Source: Wenxinia saemankumensis | GTDB taxonomy: Bacteria > Pseudomonadota > Alphaproteobacteria > Rhodobacterales > Rhodobacteraceae | Direction: 5' to 3' | NCBI RefSeq assembly: GCF_900141735.1 | Contig: NZ_FQYO01000007.1 | Location: 1-64,000, forward strand | Length of the DNA: 64,000 nt | Shown here: positions 25,809 to 34,105 of the stretch, in pieces | Layout: the number at the start of each line of letters is the position of its first letter | Position numbering within the stretch: the stretch's first letter is position 1 | The notes under the pieces: model-generated | Databases searched by the model: none | Told to the model about the DNA's origin: nothing | What the model saw: the letters and a program-made list of their open reading frames with translations, nothing else | Translations under genes and position numbers: made by a program

Positions 25809-26872
25809 CCGTCCTCAACTTCAATCGCCAGAAGTCGAGGGCAGCGGAGCTGGAAGCGCGCCTCGTGCGCCTCGCCGATGTGCAGCCGGTCCTGACGCTC
25901 AATTACCTCGTGAAGGGTTGGCTCTCCCGCCGGGGGCTTTCGATGCTCTACGGGCCGTCCAACGCGGGGAAGACCTTCGTTGCGCTGGACATCGCCATGC
26001 ATATCGCCGCCGGGCAGACGTGGCGCGAGTGTCGGGTCAATGGCGGGTCCGTCCTCTATGTCGCTGCCGAAGGCGGCGCGGGCGTCCGGAACCGGCTGGC
26101 AGCCCTGAAGCGTGAGCGGCCAGAAATCGCGGATGCTCCCCTAACTCTCCTGCCCGTGAGCCTGGACCTCCACTCTGCCGGGGACGCCCTCGCGCTCTGC
26201 GAGATCATCCCGGACGGCGAACCCGCTCTAGTGGTCATCGACACGCTGGCGCGCAGTATGGGCGACGGAGACGAGAACACGGCCAAGGACGCCGCGATGT
26301 TCGTCCGGAATTGCGACCTCATCCGTGAGGCGACCGGGGCTCACGTCATGGTCGTCCACCACACCGGCAAGGACGAGGATCGCGGCGCCCGAGGGTCGTC
26401 CGCACTGCGCGCGGCGGTCGATACCGAGATCCACGTCACGTCCGAGGGCGAAATCGTCTGCAAGAAGCAGCGCGACATGGCCATCGCCGGTCCCCTGCAC
26501 TTCGCCCTTCGCGACCTGAGGCTCGGCGAGGACGAAGACGGCGACCCCGTGACGAGCGCGGTGGTCGAGGCTGCCGCCCCGCCGGCCAAGGTGCGAAAGC
26601 CGCTGTCGGGTAAGAACGAGGTGGCCATGCAAGCTCTTGCCGATGCCCTGAGGGAGCACGGGGAGAGCAGGTCCGGGCCGATGTACCCGGCGGGGCGCCA
26701 AGTCGTCCACGTGGACCGCTGGCGGGAAGCTTGCTCCGCCCACGGGCTGACCTCCGGCGCGAGCGAGAGCGCGGCTAGAACCGCCTTCATGCGCGCCAAG
26801 ACCAAGCTCATGGACCTGAACGAGGTGCGTGAATGGGGCGGCCATGTCTGGAGGGTCCAGCCCGATGACTGA
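25805..26872 (+). CDS. RepA-type replicative helicase (AAA/RecA fold)
   Basis: A 355-residue hexameric-helicase-like ATPase. It shows Walker A GPSNAGKTF, VLYVAAEGG, Walker B LVVIDTLAR and the motif VVHHTGKDEDRGARGSSAL that marks the RSF1010 RepA / phage RepA family. After about residue 260 comes a linker and a winged-helix-like tail (WREACSAHGLTSG, ESAARTAFMRAKTKLMD). It begins within the primase stop and is followed immediately by the repeat array at 26874-26972, a likely target of the replication complex. Length is normal for the family. Confidence 0.9.
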   Translation: MTVLNFNRQKSRAAELEARLVRLADVQPVLTLNYLVKGWLSRRGLSMLYGPSNAGKTFVALDIAMHIAAGQTWRECRVNGGSVLYVAAEGGAGVRNRLAALKRERPEIADAPLTLLPVSLDLHSAGDALALCEIIPDGEPALVVIDTLARSMGDGDENTAKDAAMFVRNCDLIREATGAHVMVVHHTGKDEDRGARGSSALRAAVDTEIHVTSEGEIVCKKQRDMAIAGPLHFALRDLRLGEDEDGDPVTSAVVEAAAPPAKVRKPLSGKNEVAMQALADALREHGESRSGPMYPAGRQVVHVDRWREACSAHGLTSGASESAARTAFMRAKTKLMDLNEVREWGGHVWRVQPDD

Positions 26873-26873
26873 C

Positions 26874-26972
26874 CGTCACAATCGTCACAGCCCGTCACAG
26901 TGCGTCACCTGTGCGGGCCAGTTTCACCGTCACGAACGTCACACACCTCTAGAAGGTGTGACGGTTGTGACG
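26874..26972 (+). repeat. Iteron-like CGTCAC array, candidate replication origin
   Basis: Six direct copies of CGTCAC (most extend to CGTCACA) start at 26874, 26883, 26893, 26903, 26928 and 26937. Two inverted copies (TGTGACG) start at 26957 and 26966. Spacing inside the clusters is 9-10 bases, one helical turn. The last direct and first inverted copies form an imperfect hairpin around CTCTAGA. It lies directly after the helicase gene, where iteron origins of plasmids and satellites often sit. I read it as the origin or as the binding site of a replication regulator. Confidence 0.72.
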
Positions 26973-27035
26973 CTGGCGGGTGCCGCTGCCTTGGCTGGCC
27001 CCTCTCTATCCTCCTCCAGAATAGAAAGGCGTCCA

Positions 27036-27191
27036 ATGGCCGCTGAGGACCAATTCCCGATCACCTACTTGGGGCCGATGATCGGCTATCTGGTCGACCT
27101 TCCCGGTGGCGGCACTCGCGGCTTCGGCAAACGAGACCAAGCCGAGGCCTTCGTCCGCCAGGAGCGTGAACGGGAGGCCGCAAATGACTGA
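27036..27191 (+). CDS. Small phage hypothetical protein
   Basis: A 51-residue frame MAAEDQFPITYLGPMIGYLV, then GGTRGFGKRDQAEAFVRQER. GAAAGG at 27023-27028 precedes the start, and the end overlaps the next gene by eight bases. The frame is open back to 26865, but that part is made of the repeat array and is unlikely to be coding. No known family; the gene continues the tight phage-like spacing. Confidence 0.6.
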   Translation: MAAEDQFPITYLGPMIGYLVDLPGGGTRGFGKRDQAEAFVRQEREREAAND

Positions 27192-27621
27192 CCGAAAGAA
27201 CGGTGCCAAAACGGACGGTCGAAACGCGAACGGCACATTCGCCGCCGGCAACCCTGGCCGTCCTGCGGGAGCCCGGCACAAAACGACCCGAGCGGTCGAA
27301 GAACTGCTGGACGGTGAGGCGGAAGCCCTGACCCGGAAAGCAGTCGAGATGGCGCTGGGCGGCGACGCTACGGCCATGCGGCTCTGTTTGGAGCGGATTG
27401 CGCCGGCCCGGAAAGACTCGCCCATCACATTCACGATCCCTGACGCCGCCGAGGCGAAGGACGCCGGGGAATTGGCGAAGGCGGTCCTCGCGTCGGTGGC
27501 CAGCGGCGAACTGACCCCGGCGGAGGGCGGCGCCGTCATGGCGCTGGTCGACGGCCTGAGGCGCACGCTCGAAATGACCGAAATCGAAGCGCGGCTGACC
27601 GCACTGGAGGGGGCGAAATGA
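27184..27621 (+). CDS. DUF5681 protein, terminase-small-subunit-like
   Basis: A 145-residue protein with the DUF5681 core: GTFAAGNPGRPAGARHKTTR, then LLDGEAEALTRKAVEMALGG, AMRLCLERIAPARKDSPITF. In phages this family usually lies just before large terminase or portal genes and is often called terminase-small-like. The basic N-terminus (KNGAKTDGRNANG) fits DNA binding. Here the genes behind it are small proteins and ejection-like proteins and no large terminase follows. A satellite could use such a protein to redirect a helper phage's packaging; that is inference. Confidence 0.78.
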   Translation: MTDRKNGAKTDGRNANGTFAAGNPGRPAGARHKTTRAVEELLDGEAEALTRKAVEMALGGDATAMRLCLERIAPARKDSPITFTIPDAAEAKDAGELAKAVLASVASGELTPAEGGAVMALVDGLRRTLEMTEIEARLTALEGAK

Positions 27622-27845
27622 ACCTCAAGGGCCGAGTGACGAAGCTCGAAAATGGCGGCGGGTCGGATCTCGTCGTTCTGGTGGCGGATCGCTTCGGCGA
27701 CGACGGGGAGCCCGACTACAGCTCCGTCTGGGTTGGCGGCGAACTTCACGAGCGCCAACGCGGGGAGACGCAGGACGCTTTCGTTCTCCGAATTACAGGT
27801 CGCAGCCGGTCGGCATTCCTTGAACCAGACGCGGGGCGGCAATGA
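27618..27845 (+). CDS. Small phage protein A with an N-terminal RVTKLE coiled start
   Basis: A 75-residue protein starting MNLKGRVTKLENGGGSDLVV. It overlaps its neighbours on both sides by four bases (ATGA). The opening motif (basic residue, then RxxxLE, then Gly) resembles that of the following gene, suggesting two related small proteins. No function is known; such proteins commonly follow DUF5681 genes in prophages. Confidence 0.62.
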   Translation: MNLKGRVTKLENGGGSDLVVLVADRFGDDGEPDYSSVWVGGELHERQRGETQDAFVLRITGRSRSAFLEPDAGRQ

Positions 27846-28273
27846 GCGCTTATCAGAAGCGGATCCGCAGGCTCGAACAGGGCAACAGTGGCAACGATCC
27901 CGACTTTCCCGTCATCTTCATGCGCTTCGTCTCTGTGGATGGCGGGTCCCGGATCGGTCAGGTCATCGCGCCTTGGGGCACCTTTTCCCCGGGCGAAGAT
28001 GAAAGCCAGCCGGAGTTCGTGATGCGCGCGCTCCGTGGTTGTCCGATGCCTCCGGACGACGCGCACGACAGGCAATTCGAACTCTTTCTGGCCGGGCACT
28101 TTCTGCAGGTGGCTGAATGCGTCGCAGACGAACGCCCAATCGGAGACGAGATTCTTGCGAGCATCCGGGAAAAGTACGAGCGCCTTGAGCAAAAGGCGAT
28201 AGCGGACGGGATCGCCCCTGACAGCGCTGCTGTAGCTGATCGCAGCATTGAGGGGACCGACCCGTGCCAGTGA
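27842..28273 (+). CDS. Small phage protein B, similar opening to the preceding gene
   Basis: A 143-residue acidic protein: MSAYQKRIRRLEQGNSGNDP, a compact beta-rich middle (FPVIFMRFVSVDGG, APWGTFSPGEDES) and a helical C-terminus (IGDEILASIREKYERLEQKA). The first 20 residues repeat the pattern of the preceding protein. It overlaps both neighbours. No known domain. Confidence 0.65.
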   Translation: MSAYQKRIRRLEQGNSGNDPDFPVIFMRFVSVDGGSRIGQVIAPWGTFSPGEDESQPEFVMRALRGCPMPPDDAHDRQFELFLAGHFLQVAECVADERPIGDEILASIREKYERLEQKAIADGIAPDSAAVADRSIEGTDPCQ

Positions 28274-28467
28274 ACCTGAAAAGCCCGCGTCACGGCGCGT
28301 CGGAACTGACGGACGAGCGCGCGATAGACGATCATCAGGGCGTGATTGGCCAGTACGAAACGCCGGAATTTCTGAAGCGAGTGATCCGGGCAGGTCTGGC
28401 CGAATTGGAGGCTTCGAGAAAGCTCCCTCAGCCTACCCACCAGAATACCCAACGGAGGCTAGTGTGA
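28264..28467 (+). CDS. Small hypothetical phage protein
   Basis: A 67-residue frame from GTG at 28264, overlapping the preceding gene by 10 bases. Sequence MPVNLKSPRHGASELTDERA with a following helix (ETPEFLKRVIRAGLAELEAS). No family recognised. The start codon is weak and the frame ends 53 bases before the next gene, so confidence is moderate. Confidence 0.5.
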   Translation: MPVNLKSPRHGASELTDERAIDDHQGVIGQYETPEFLKRVIRAGLAELEASRKLPQPTHQNTQRRLV

Positions 28468-28519
28468 CGCAGCCTCGATTTACTCTCGGCAAGACGGCCG
28501 GACATTGGAGGAAAGACCA

Positions 28520-29947
28520 ATGAGAATGAACACGACCATCCCGCTTTCGGTTCAGCAGCCCGACGTGCTGAACGCCCTGGCGCAGGGGACGCAAATCGGC
28601 ATGGGGATCAACAATGCCCGCCGTCAGAACGCCCTGGCGCAGCTGTATCAGGATCAAGGCGCAGGGATCATGAACGGCGATCCGGCGGCGCTGGCGCAGC
28701 TGGCGCAGTTTTCGCCGCAGGAGGCGCTCGGCATTCAAAGCGACCGCCTCGGCATGGACGCGACCCGGCAGAGCATGGATCTCGCGCAGAACGAGGACCG
28801 CCGCGCCGATCAGCGGCTTCGCATTCTGACGGATCAGGAAGCCCGCCAGGTGGCCGATCATGCGCGCGGTCTCGCCGCCGATCAGGCCGCTGCTGAGGCC
28901 CAGAGGATGCGGGAAGGCGTTGCCATGGCGATGGCCGCGCAGACACCGGAACAGTTCGCTCAGCTTGGCCTGAACGTTCCGGGCCTGACATTCGAGAACA
29001 GGGATATATTTGCGGCTCGGTTTATGGATATGGCCGATGTTATCGACATGACGACGGGGCCGACTTCCCAAGCGCAGTCCGCACCCGGACGCATTCAGGC
29101 GGATATCAACAGCGGTCTTCTTCCTCCCGATACGCCGCTCTACAGCGAGGGCGGGCCATCCGCTGCCGAGGCGGAGATTGCTCGTATCATGGAGGCAACC
29201 GGCGTTTCCCGGGCCGAAGCGATCCGAACGATGGATCTCCACGAGACGGTCATCGACCCTATCACTCGGGAGACCTATCTCATCGACCGCCAGACCGGTG
29301 AGCGTGTCATCCCGGCGCAGGGACAGAGTTACAACGTCCTGCAGAGGGCGGCACCTTCGGCCCCGGGGCTTCCGTCCACGGTTTCCGTGACGGACCTGCC
29401 GCCAGTGCAGGGATCGCCCGATGCGCCCAGAGCGGGGAGCAGTCCCGATTTCACCGCTGCTGTGGGCGGATACGGTCTCGCCGCCAACCTCGCCAACACT
29501 CTTTCCGACGCGCTGGGTCTGGGGCTGGTGAACGCGGATAACGAGGAAGCGACGCAGTTCCTCACCAACTTGTCGAACCGGACGATGGTGGCGCTGTCGC
29601 AAAGTGTCCCCGGCCGACCGTCGAATTTCCTTCTGGAGCGGTTCGAGCGGCTGACCACCACGCCGAATAGCGTCTGGCAGGGTGAGGGCCGGACGCGGGA
29701 ACGGCTGACGCAGACGACGCAGCTCCTGAACGAGGCTATCGCCTTCAACGAGACCGTCGTGCGCGGCAATTTCATCCCGCAGCAGCGTGCGGAGGCAGCA
29801 GCTAACATCGAACAACTGCGCCCGATCCTGGAGGACTATCAGGGGGTGCTTCAATCGTTCCGGGGACAGCCCCGGCCGGAAACGCCCGCCAACGCTCCTG
29901 CGCAGAACCGGACGAGCAACGGCATCAGCTGGGGAGTGGTGAACTGA
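28520..29947 (+). CDS. Phage internal-virion / DNA-ejection-like protein (475 aa)
   Basis: A 475-residue protein with GGAGGAAAG just before the start. Residues 10-160 are almost wholly alpha-helical, rich in Ala, Gln and Arg (NALAQGTQIGMGINNARRQN, LAQLAQFSPQEALGIQSDRL, EDRRADQRLRILTDQEARQV). That is the composition of ejection proteins of podoviruses (P22 gp7/gp20 type). The middle is Pro- and Ser-rich; the C-terminus is again helical (SNFLLERFERLTTTP, ERLTQTTQLLNEAIAFNETV). It is coupled to the next, larger gene (TGATG overlap). Similarity is compositional and positional; I do not recognise a named family with certainty. Confidence 0.6.
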   Translation: MRMNTTIPLSVQQPDVLNALAQGTQIGMGINNARRQNALAQLYQDQGAGIMNGDPAALAQLAQFSPQEALGIQSDRLGMDATRQSMDLAQNEDRRADQRLRILTDQEARQVADHARGLAADQAAAEAQRMREGVAMAMAAQTPEQFAQLGLNVPGLTFENRDIFAARFMDMADVIDMTTGPTSQAQSAPGRIQADINSGLLPPDTPLYSEGGPSAAEAEIARIMEATGVSRAEAIRTMDLHETVIDPITRETYLIDRQTGERVIPAQGQSYNVLQRAAPSAPGLPSTVSVTDLPPVQGSPDAPRAGSSPDFTAAVGGYGLAANLANTLSDALGLGLVNADNEEATQFLTNLSNRTMVALSQSVPGRPSNFLLERFERLTTTPNSVWQGEGRTRERLTQTTQLLNEAIAFNETVVRGNFIPQQRAEAAANIEQLRPILEDYQGVLQSFRGQPRPETPANAPAQNRTSNGISWGVVN

Positions 29948-32640
29948 TGGAGCTCGTAATCGAAGGTGTGAAGGTCTCCGTCTCGGACGACTTCGCCAGC
30001 CTCTCCCCTCGGGAGCAGGAGGCAACGGTCATAGAAATTGCCGATAGCCTCCAGATCACCCCGGCAAATGCCGAGACCGACAGCCGCCTCGAAGGCGCAA
30101 TGTCGTTCCTGAACGAGGGTATCGCTCGCACCCTGGGCGCGCCCGTGGATATCGTGGCAGCCGGCCTGAACCGGGTCGGCATCGAAACCGGTGATAGCCC
30201 CGTGGGCGGGTCCGACAGCATCCGGGCCGCCATGGGGGCAGCTGACATCGCGGCGGCGAACCGTGCCCCTCAGACGATGGGCGAGCGCGCACTTCTGGGC
30301 GCCGGAGAGGCGGCGGGGGCGTTGTTGCCCGGGGCGGGCGCCCTGCGTGCCGTGGGCGCAACCGGGCAGCTAGGCCGAGAGGTGGCGACGGACGTATCCC
30401 GCCCGTTCCTTGCGACCCCCGGACGCGCCGTAGCCGCAGAGATGGCGGCGGGAGCCGGCGCCAGGGTGGGCGAGGCGGCCGCAGACCGCATGTCGGATGG
30501 CAACGGCCTCGCACGGGCCGCTGGGGGGCTTCTGGGTGGCCTTGCAGCAGCCACGGGCCCCGGAGCGGCATTGAGGGCCGGCACCGCTGCAATCCGTCGC
30601 ACGCCGGTTGTGGGGACCGGTATCCGCGCTGCCCAGGCGGCCGTCGTGCCGTTTACCGAGGCGGGGGCGAGGGTGAGGGCAACTGACCGCATCCGCAGCC
30701 TCGTGTCCGATCCGGAGGCGACGCGGGAGGCGCTACGCCAGAGAACCGAAACGAACCTGACCCCCGCGCAGCAGCTGGACGACCCAAACCTTTTGGCGTT
30801 GGAGCGGACGGCTGCCGAGACTGACCCCCGGCTTCGCGACAGGCTGGCAGAACGCAGCCGGGAGGCTGGACAGCAAGCCATCGAAGGTCTGCGCGCGCCT
30901 GCCAACGGGGAGAGCGTGTCCGCCGCTCAGCGCATGGTGGACGTGCGGAGGGAGCAGTTCCGCACTCGCTTGCAAGGCATGGTCCAACTCGCGGAGAACC
31001 GCGCCCGCGCCCGGGTCGAGCGTCTCGACCCCGCACGACGGGAAAGCGAGAATGCCGTGATCGTGCGCGAGGAAATCGACCGCGCGTATGACCGGGCTCG
31101 TGGCCAGGAAAGCAAGCTCTGGGATCGCGTTCCGAGGGTCGCGCAGGTGCCAACTGACCGCGCTCGTGCCGCATACGACCGCTTCGTGGCAGAGACCGGG
31201 CGCCCGCAGCAATCCGACATCCCCCACGCCGCCCGTGCTTTCCTCAGCGGGGAGGAAGGGGGCTTCGCGGAGATGGAGACCGTGCAGGATGTCTATGGCC
31301 TCTACAGCAGCCTTCGGCAGAGCGCGCGCGAAGCCATGGCCGGGCCTGTCCCCCGGGAGAACGTGGCGAGGATCGCCAACGGGATCGCCGATGCCATTCT
31401 CGAGGATCTCGGCGCGGTAGGGCCGGAGACGACCATCGGTCGGACCATCAACGAAGCCCGCAGCTTCAGCCGGGAGGTCAACGAGACCTTCGGCCAGGGA
31501 ACTGTCGGCATGGTTACGGCCCGCCAGCGGACAGGCGGGCCGAACGTCGCTCCGGAGACCACGCTTGCTCGTTCGGTCGGGTTGGGCGGTGTCCGTGGTG
31601 CTGTCGCTGTCGATGACATCCGGGGCGCAGCCGGAAGCAATGCTGACGCTTCACTGGAGGACTACCTTCGCGGTCGCCTCATGGAGGGAGTGCGACCGTT
31701 CACCCCGGAGCGCGCCGATGGGTTCGTCTCTCGCAACCGGGAGACCCTGCAGCGCTTCCCGGATCTTCAGGCCGACATTTCCAACGCGCAGGACGCGACC
31801 CGTACCGCCCTTGATCGAGCGAGCCGGGTTGCCGACATCACCCGAGCGCTCGACAATTCTCGGGAGAGCGTCACGGCTGCCTTCATCAATGCCAGAGCGG
31901 GGGACGAGATTGCGCAGGCCGTATTCCAGGACCGTAACCCGACGCGGGCGGCTGCGATCCTCGCGAATGCCGCGCGCAGAGACGAGACTGGTCGCGCTCT
32001 TGATGGCCTTAAAGGCGGCTTTCTGGATTACCTGACGCGCCAGTCGAACGGCGGTTATTCCGGTGACGGCTCGCCGCTTCTGAACGGCGACACGCTGAAC
32101 GGCCTGCTGCAGGATACGCGGACCCGCGCCGCCCTCGGCAGGGTCTTTACGGCGCCGGAACTTGGGCGCATGGATCGCCTCGCTCGCGAGCTGCAGGGCC
32201 TCCAGCATGCCAGGGAGGGACGTTCGCTCGATGCGGTGATGAACGATGCCCCGAACAGCGTCATCAGCCTCCTGTCGAACACGGCCGCGGCTCGGATGGG
32301 CGCACAGGCGGGGCAGGGGACTTCGGGCGCGTCCCTGCTGACCGCGAACTTCGCCACCCGCCGGATGCGGCGGATCCTCGATAGCCTGACAAATGACCGG
32401 GCCGAACTGCTGGTGCGGAATGCCATCGAAGACCGCGAGTTGTTCGCCGCCCTCCTGCGGCCGGTGAACAGCCCCGAGGCCGCGCGGCATGTCGAGCGCC
32501 GGCTGACGGAATGGCTATTGGGGACGGGGGCCGTTGTCGCCTCCGAGACCGGCGATCCTAGGCAGGCAAGCGTAGGGGCGCAGGAGCGAGCTGAAACTAG
32601 CCCAACGCCGCGTGCGTCCAATGCGCTAGCGCTTCCCTAG
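29947..32640 (+). CDS. Large phage internal-virion / ejection-like protein (897 aa)
   Basis: An 897-residue protein. Its N-terminus VKVSVSDDFASLSPREQEAT, with VIEIADSL after it, resembles the short module opening many podovirus ejection or lytic-transglycosylase virion proteins. Then come Ala/Gly-rich hydrophobic stretches (about 80-230: ALLGAGEAAGALLPGAGALR, AAEMAAGAGARVGEAAADRM, AAGGLLGGLAAATGPGAALR) that could insert into a membrane during DNA ejection. Long helical Arg/Glu-rich repeats follow to the end. No transglycosylase active site is evident. Together with the 475-residue protein it may form an ejectosome, yet no other virion gene is present in the element. Confidence 0.6.
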   Translation: MELVIEGVKVSVSDDFASLSPREQEATVIEIADSLQITPANAETDSRLEGAMSFLNEGIARTLGAPVDIVAAGLNRVGIETGDSPVGGSDSIRAAMGAADIAAANRAPQTMGERALLGAGEAAGALLPGAGALRAVGATGQLGREVATDVSRPFLATPGRAVAAEMAAGAGARVGEAAADRMSDGNGLARAAGGLLGGLAAATGPGAALRAGTAAIRRTPVVGTGIRAAQAAVVPFTEAGARVRATDRIRSLVSDPEATREALRQRTETNLTPAQQLDDPNLLALERTAAETDPRLRDRLAERSREAGQQAIEGLRAPANGESVSAAQRMVDVRREQFRTRLQGMVQLAENRARARVERLDPARRESENAVIVREEIDRAYDRARGQESKLWDRVPRVAQVPTDRARAAYDRFVAETGRPQQSDIPHAARAFLSGEEGGFAEMETVQDVYGLYSSLRQSAREAMAGPVPRENVARIANGIADAILEDLGAVGPETTIGRTINEARSFSREVNETFGQGTVGMVTARQRTGGPNVAPETTLARSVGLGGVRGAVAVDDIRGAAGSNADASLEDYLRGRLMEGVRPFTPERADGFVSRNRETLQRFPDLQADISNAQDATRTALDRASRVADITRALDNSRESVTAAFINARAGDEIAQAVFQDRNPTRAAAILANAARRDETGRALDGLKGGFLDYLTRQSNGGYSGDGSPLLNGDTLNGLLQDTRTRAALGRVFTAPELGRMDRLARELQGLQHAREGRSLDAVMNDAPNSVISLLSNTAAARMGAQAGQGTSGASLLTANFATRRMRRILDSLTNDRAELLVRNAIEDRELFAALLRPVNSPEAARHVERRLTEWLLGTGAVVASETGDPRQASVGAQERAETSPTPRASNALALP

Positions 32641-32706
32641 CCGCTCTCTTTGGCTATTTGCGATCAGTGTTCCAACCGCGTTAGCGATAGGGGTCAAAAT
32701 CAATGA

Positions 32707-32745
32707 GGTATTGAGGTACCATTTTAAATGGGGTATCTCAATACC
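32707..32745. repeat. Long palindrome after the ejection-like gene
   Basis: The arms GGTATTGAG (32707-32715) and CTCAATACC (32737-32745) pair perfectly and continue inward (GTACC with GGGTAT, one G-T pair) around an AT-rich centre TTTTAAA. It lies between convergent genes (ejection-like and WYL-like). It could be a bidirectional terminator or a protein-binding site; the preceding TGAGGTA at 32704-32710 repeats half of it. Confidence 0.6.
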
Positions 32746-32815
32746 ATGAGACACGCATCTGACTGCGCGATAAGTTCAGGACCTGCTAGGTGGCCAATGC
32801 CGTGCGATTGCGGCG

Positions 32816-33100
32816 TCAGAGCCTGCAGACAATCCGCTCAATGGTTTGGTCGTTCGGGTTATAGCCTGGTCGCGGCCCTGCAAATCCATTTAGACCTTTG
32901 GTTGGCCCGGATAGCTTGGAAACGTGAAAATCGCGAAAGCCTTGTCCGCTTCCTCCTGAAAGCTGCCAAGCACTCAGCGTCAGGTCCCCGTCACTATCAT
33001 ATCCCAAAAGATGCGGCTCGACCTCGCGCCGTTTCCCCAAATAAAGAAAAGACAGCAACTTCTTTTCTCGGATCGCTTCGCAGATAATCGCTTGGTTCAT
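32816..33100 (-). CDS. Small WYL-domain-like protein
   Basis: A 94-residue protein beginning MNQAIICEAIREKKLLSFLY. The pattern is a WYL-type SH3-like beta barrel: LLSFLYLGKRREVEPHLLGY, LSAWQLSGGSGQGF, FHVSKLSG and the family tail FAGPRPGYNPND. Stand-alone members of about 90 residues are common in prophages and islands; WYL domains bind ligands or nucleic acid and often regulate defence loci. A strong purine-rich site (GGAAGGGGGAGGG) precedes the ATG. It is convergent with the ejection-like gene. Confidence 0.75.
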   Translation of the reverse strand: MNQAIICEAIREKKLLSFLYLGKRREVEPHLLGYDSDGDLTLSAWQLSGGSGQGFRDFHVSKLSGPTKGLNGFAGPRPGYNPNDQTIERIVCRL

Positions 33101-33247
33101 CCCTCCCCCTTCCTAGTATCTAAGCGTTCCTATTCGCTCATTGGATACATGCGCTGCCCACTCAATTCATCTCTCAGCTGATCCTGTCTCGTCTGGCTGT
33201 GGTGGTCACTTTCGCTAGCTTCGTAGAGGCAGAATAAAGTTGGCTGC

Positions 33248-33673
33248 TCACCACACCACATCAATGATGCGACCATCACTGTGCTGGCAGACGCCTACGC
33301 CACCGACATTGGTCAGCCCCGACGAGTCGGCATAGTCTAGGTCGCACCGCAGGGTTGAGCCGCGCGATCCGAGCAGCGTCGCAGTGAAATCGCCGGTGGT
33401 CGTGTAGCCGACGTAATTGGTCATGCCGCTGTAAGCGCCGCCGCTCATGTCGAAGGCAGTTCCGAAGCCAGTTCCGAAGGTCGATGCTGCCCCATCCATG
33501 ACCGAGCGTCCGCGAAACTGCTCCCCGTCAATCACTGCTGTCAGCTGATCCGAGTCCATCCCCTGCTCGTAGCTGAACTGAACAGGCGTTCCCTCACCAC
33601 GGATTACCCCCTGCATCGTGCCCGAGCACCCAGCCAGGATCAGCGTACCAACCAACAAAGTTACCTTCTTCAC
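33248..33673 (-). CDS. Small lipoprotein, cargo of the element
   Basis: A 141-residue protein from GTG (read VKKVTLLVGTLILAGCSGTM). The signal peptide ends in the lipobox LAGC, so it should be a lipoprotein anchored by Cys15. A GGGAGAG ribosome site lies just upstream, and reading frame continues upstream only into a broken gene. The mature part is small, beta-rich and Gly/Thr-rich (AYSGMTNYVGYTTTGDFTAT) with a Cys pair (LRCDLDYADSS and GVGVCQHSDG) that may form a disulphide. No named family. It could be a lysogenic-conversion surface protein. Confidence 0.75.
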   Translation of the reverse strand: MKKVTLLVGTLILAGCSGTMQGVIRGEGTPVQFSYEQGMDSDQLTAVIDGEQFRGRSVMDGAASTFGTGFGTAFDMSGGAYSGMTNYVGYTTTGDFTATLLGSRGSTLRCDLDYADSSGLTNVGGVGVCQHSDGRIIDVVW

Positions 33674-33679
33674 GTCTCT

Positions 33680-34065
33680 CTCCCTAGCGTCCTTGGCTAA
33701 GCTAGCTCGCCGAGCCGCAGCAGGTCTAGATGTCTGGTATGCCTTAAGCTGTCTTGCCCGGCGCCTAGACATATCTGCGTCGGCAGCAGGCCTAGACGCC
33801 GTTCCAGCCTTCGCCAGTTCGGTGATGGTCGCGCCGCTCTCGACCATTTCCTCGAAGTCATCCTCGGGGGTGGTGGCGAGACGTTTGGCGGTGTCCGCCT
33901 GCCTCTTAGAAAGGCCGGCTCCCTCTGCGCCACCCGCTCGTGAAAGAGTATCGGTTGCGTTACTCTTTAGTGGCCCCTGTTGCGGGTTCCACCTGCTTTA
34001 GGAGTTCACCGGCCCGACGGGTGGCTCGCGCACGGATGCGCTTTCGCTTGACAGAATCACGTCGC
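33680..34065 (-). pseudogene. Broken phage/plasmid gene (ARAxRRAGELLK-type protein)
   Basis: Two frames together recall a helical protein found in phages and plasmids near replication or methylase genes. The first frame reads RIRARATRRAGELLKQVEPA and ends at a stop near 33970. The second, from about 33970 to 33850, reads EGAGLSKRQADTAKRLATTP, then EDDFEEMVESGATITELAKAG. The intact family joins these parts in one chain, so a frameshift near 33965-33985 has broken it and no intact start is present. It then runs on into low-complexity coding up to the lipoprotein start. The function of the intact family is uncertain. Confidence 0.6.
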
Positions 34066-34105
34066 GTCAAGCTCACTCGCGCGAGTGTGCTTGGGAGGAA
34101 TCAGC

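Noticed and set aside
26874-26972. CRISPR array
   Set aside because: The repeats are 6-7 bases at 9-10-base spacing, with inverted copies and no cas genes; this is an iteron pattern.
26865-27035. Open frame upstream of the small gene at 27036, beginning MTDRHNRHSPSQC
   Set aside because: Its codons are produced by the CGTCAC repeats (repeated Arg-His and Val-Thr), there is no family similarity, and a better start with a ribosome site lies at 27036.
33674-33847. N-terminal extension of the lipoprotein gene in the same frame
   Set aside because: The extension belongs to the broken upstream gene; the GTG at 33673 has a ribosome site and gives a perfect lipobox signal peptide.
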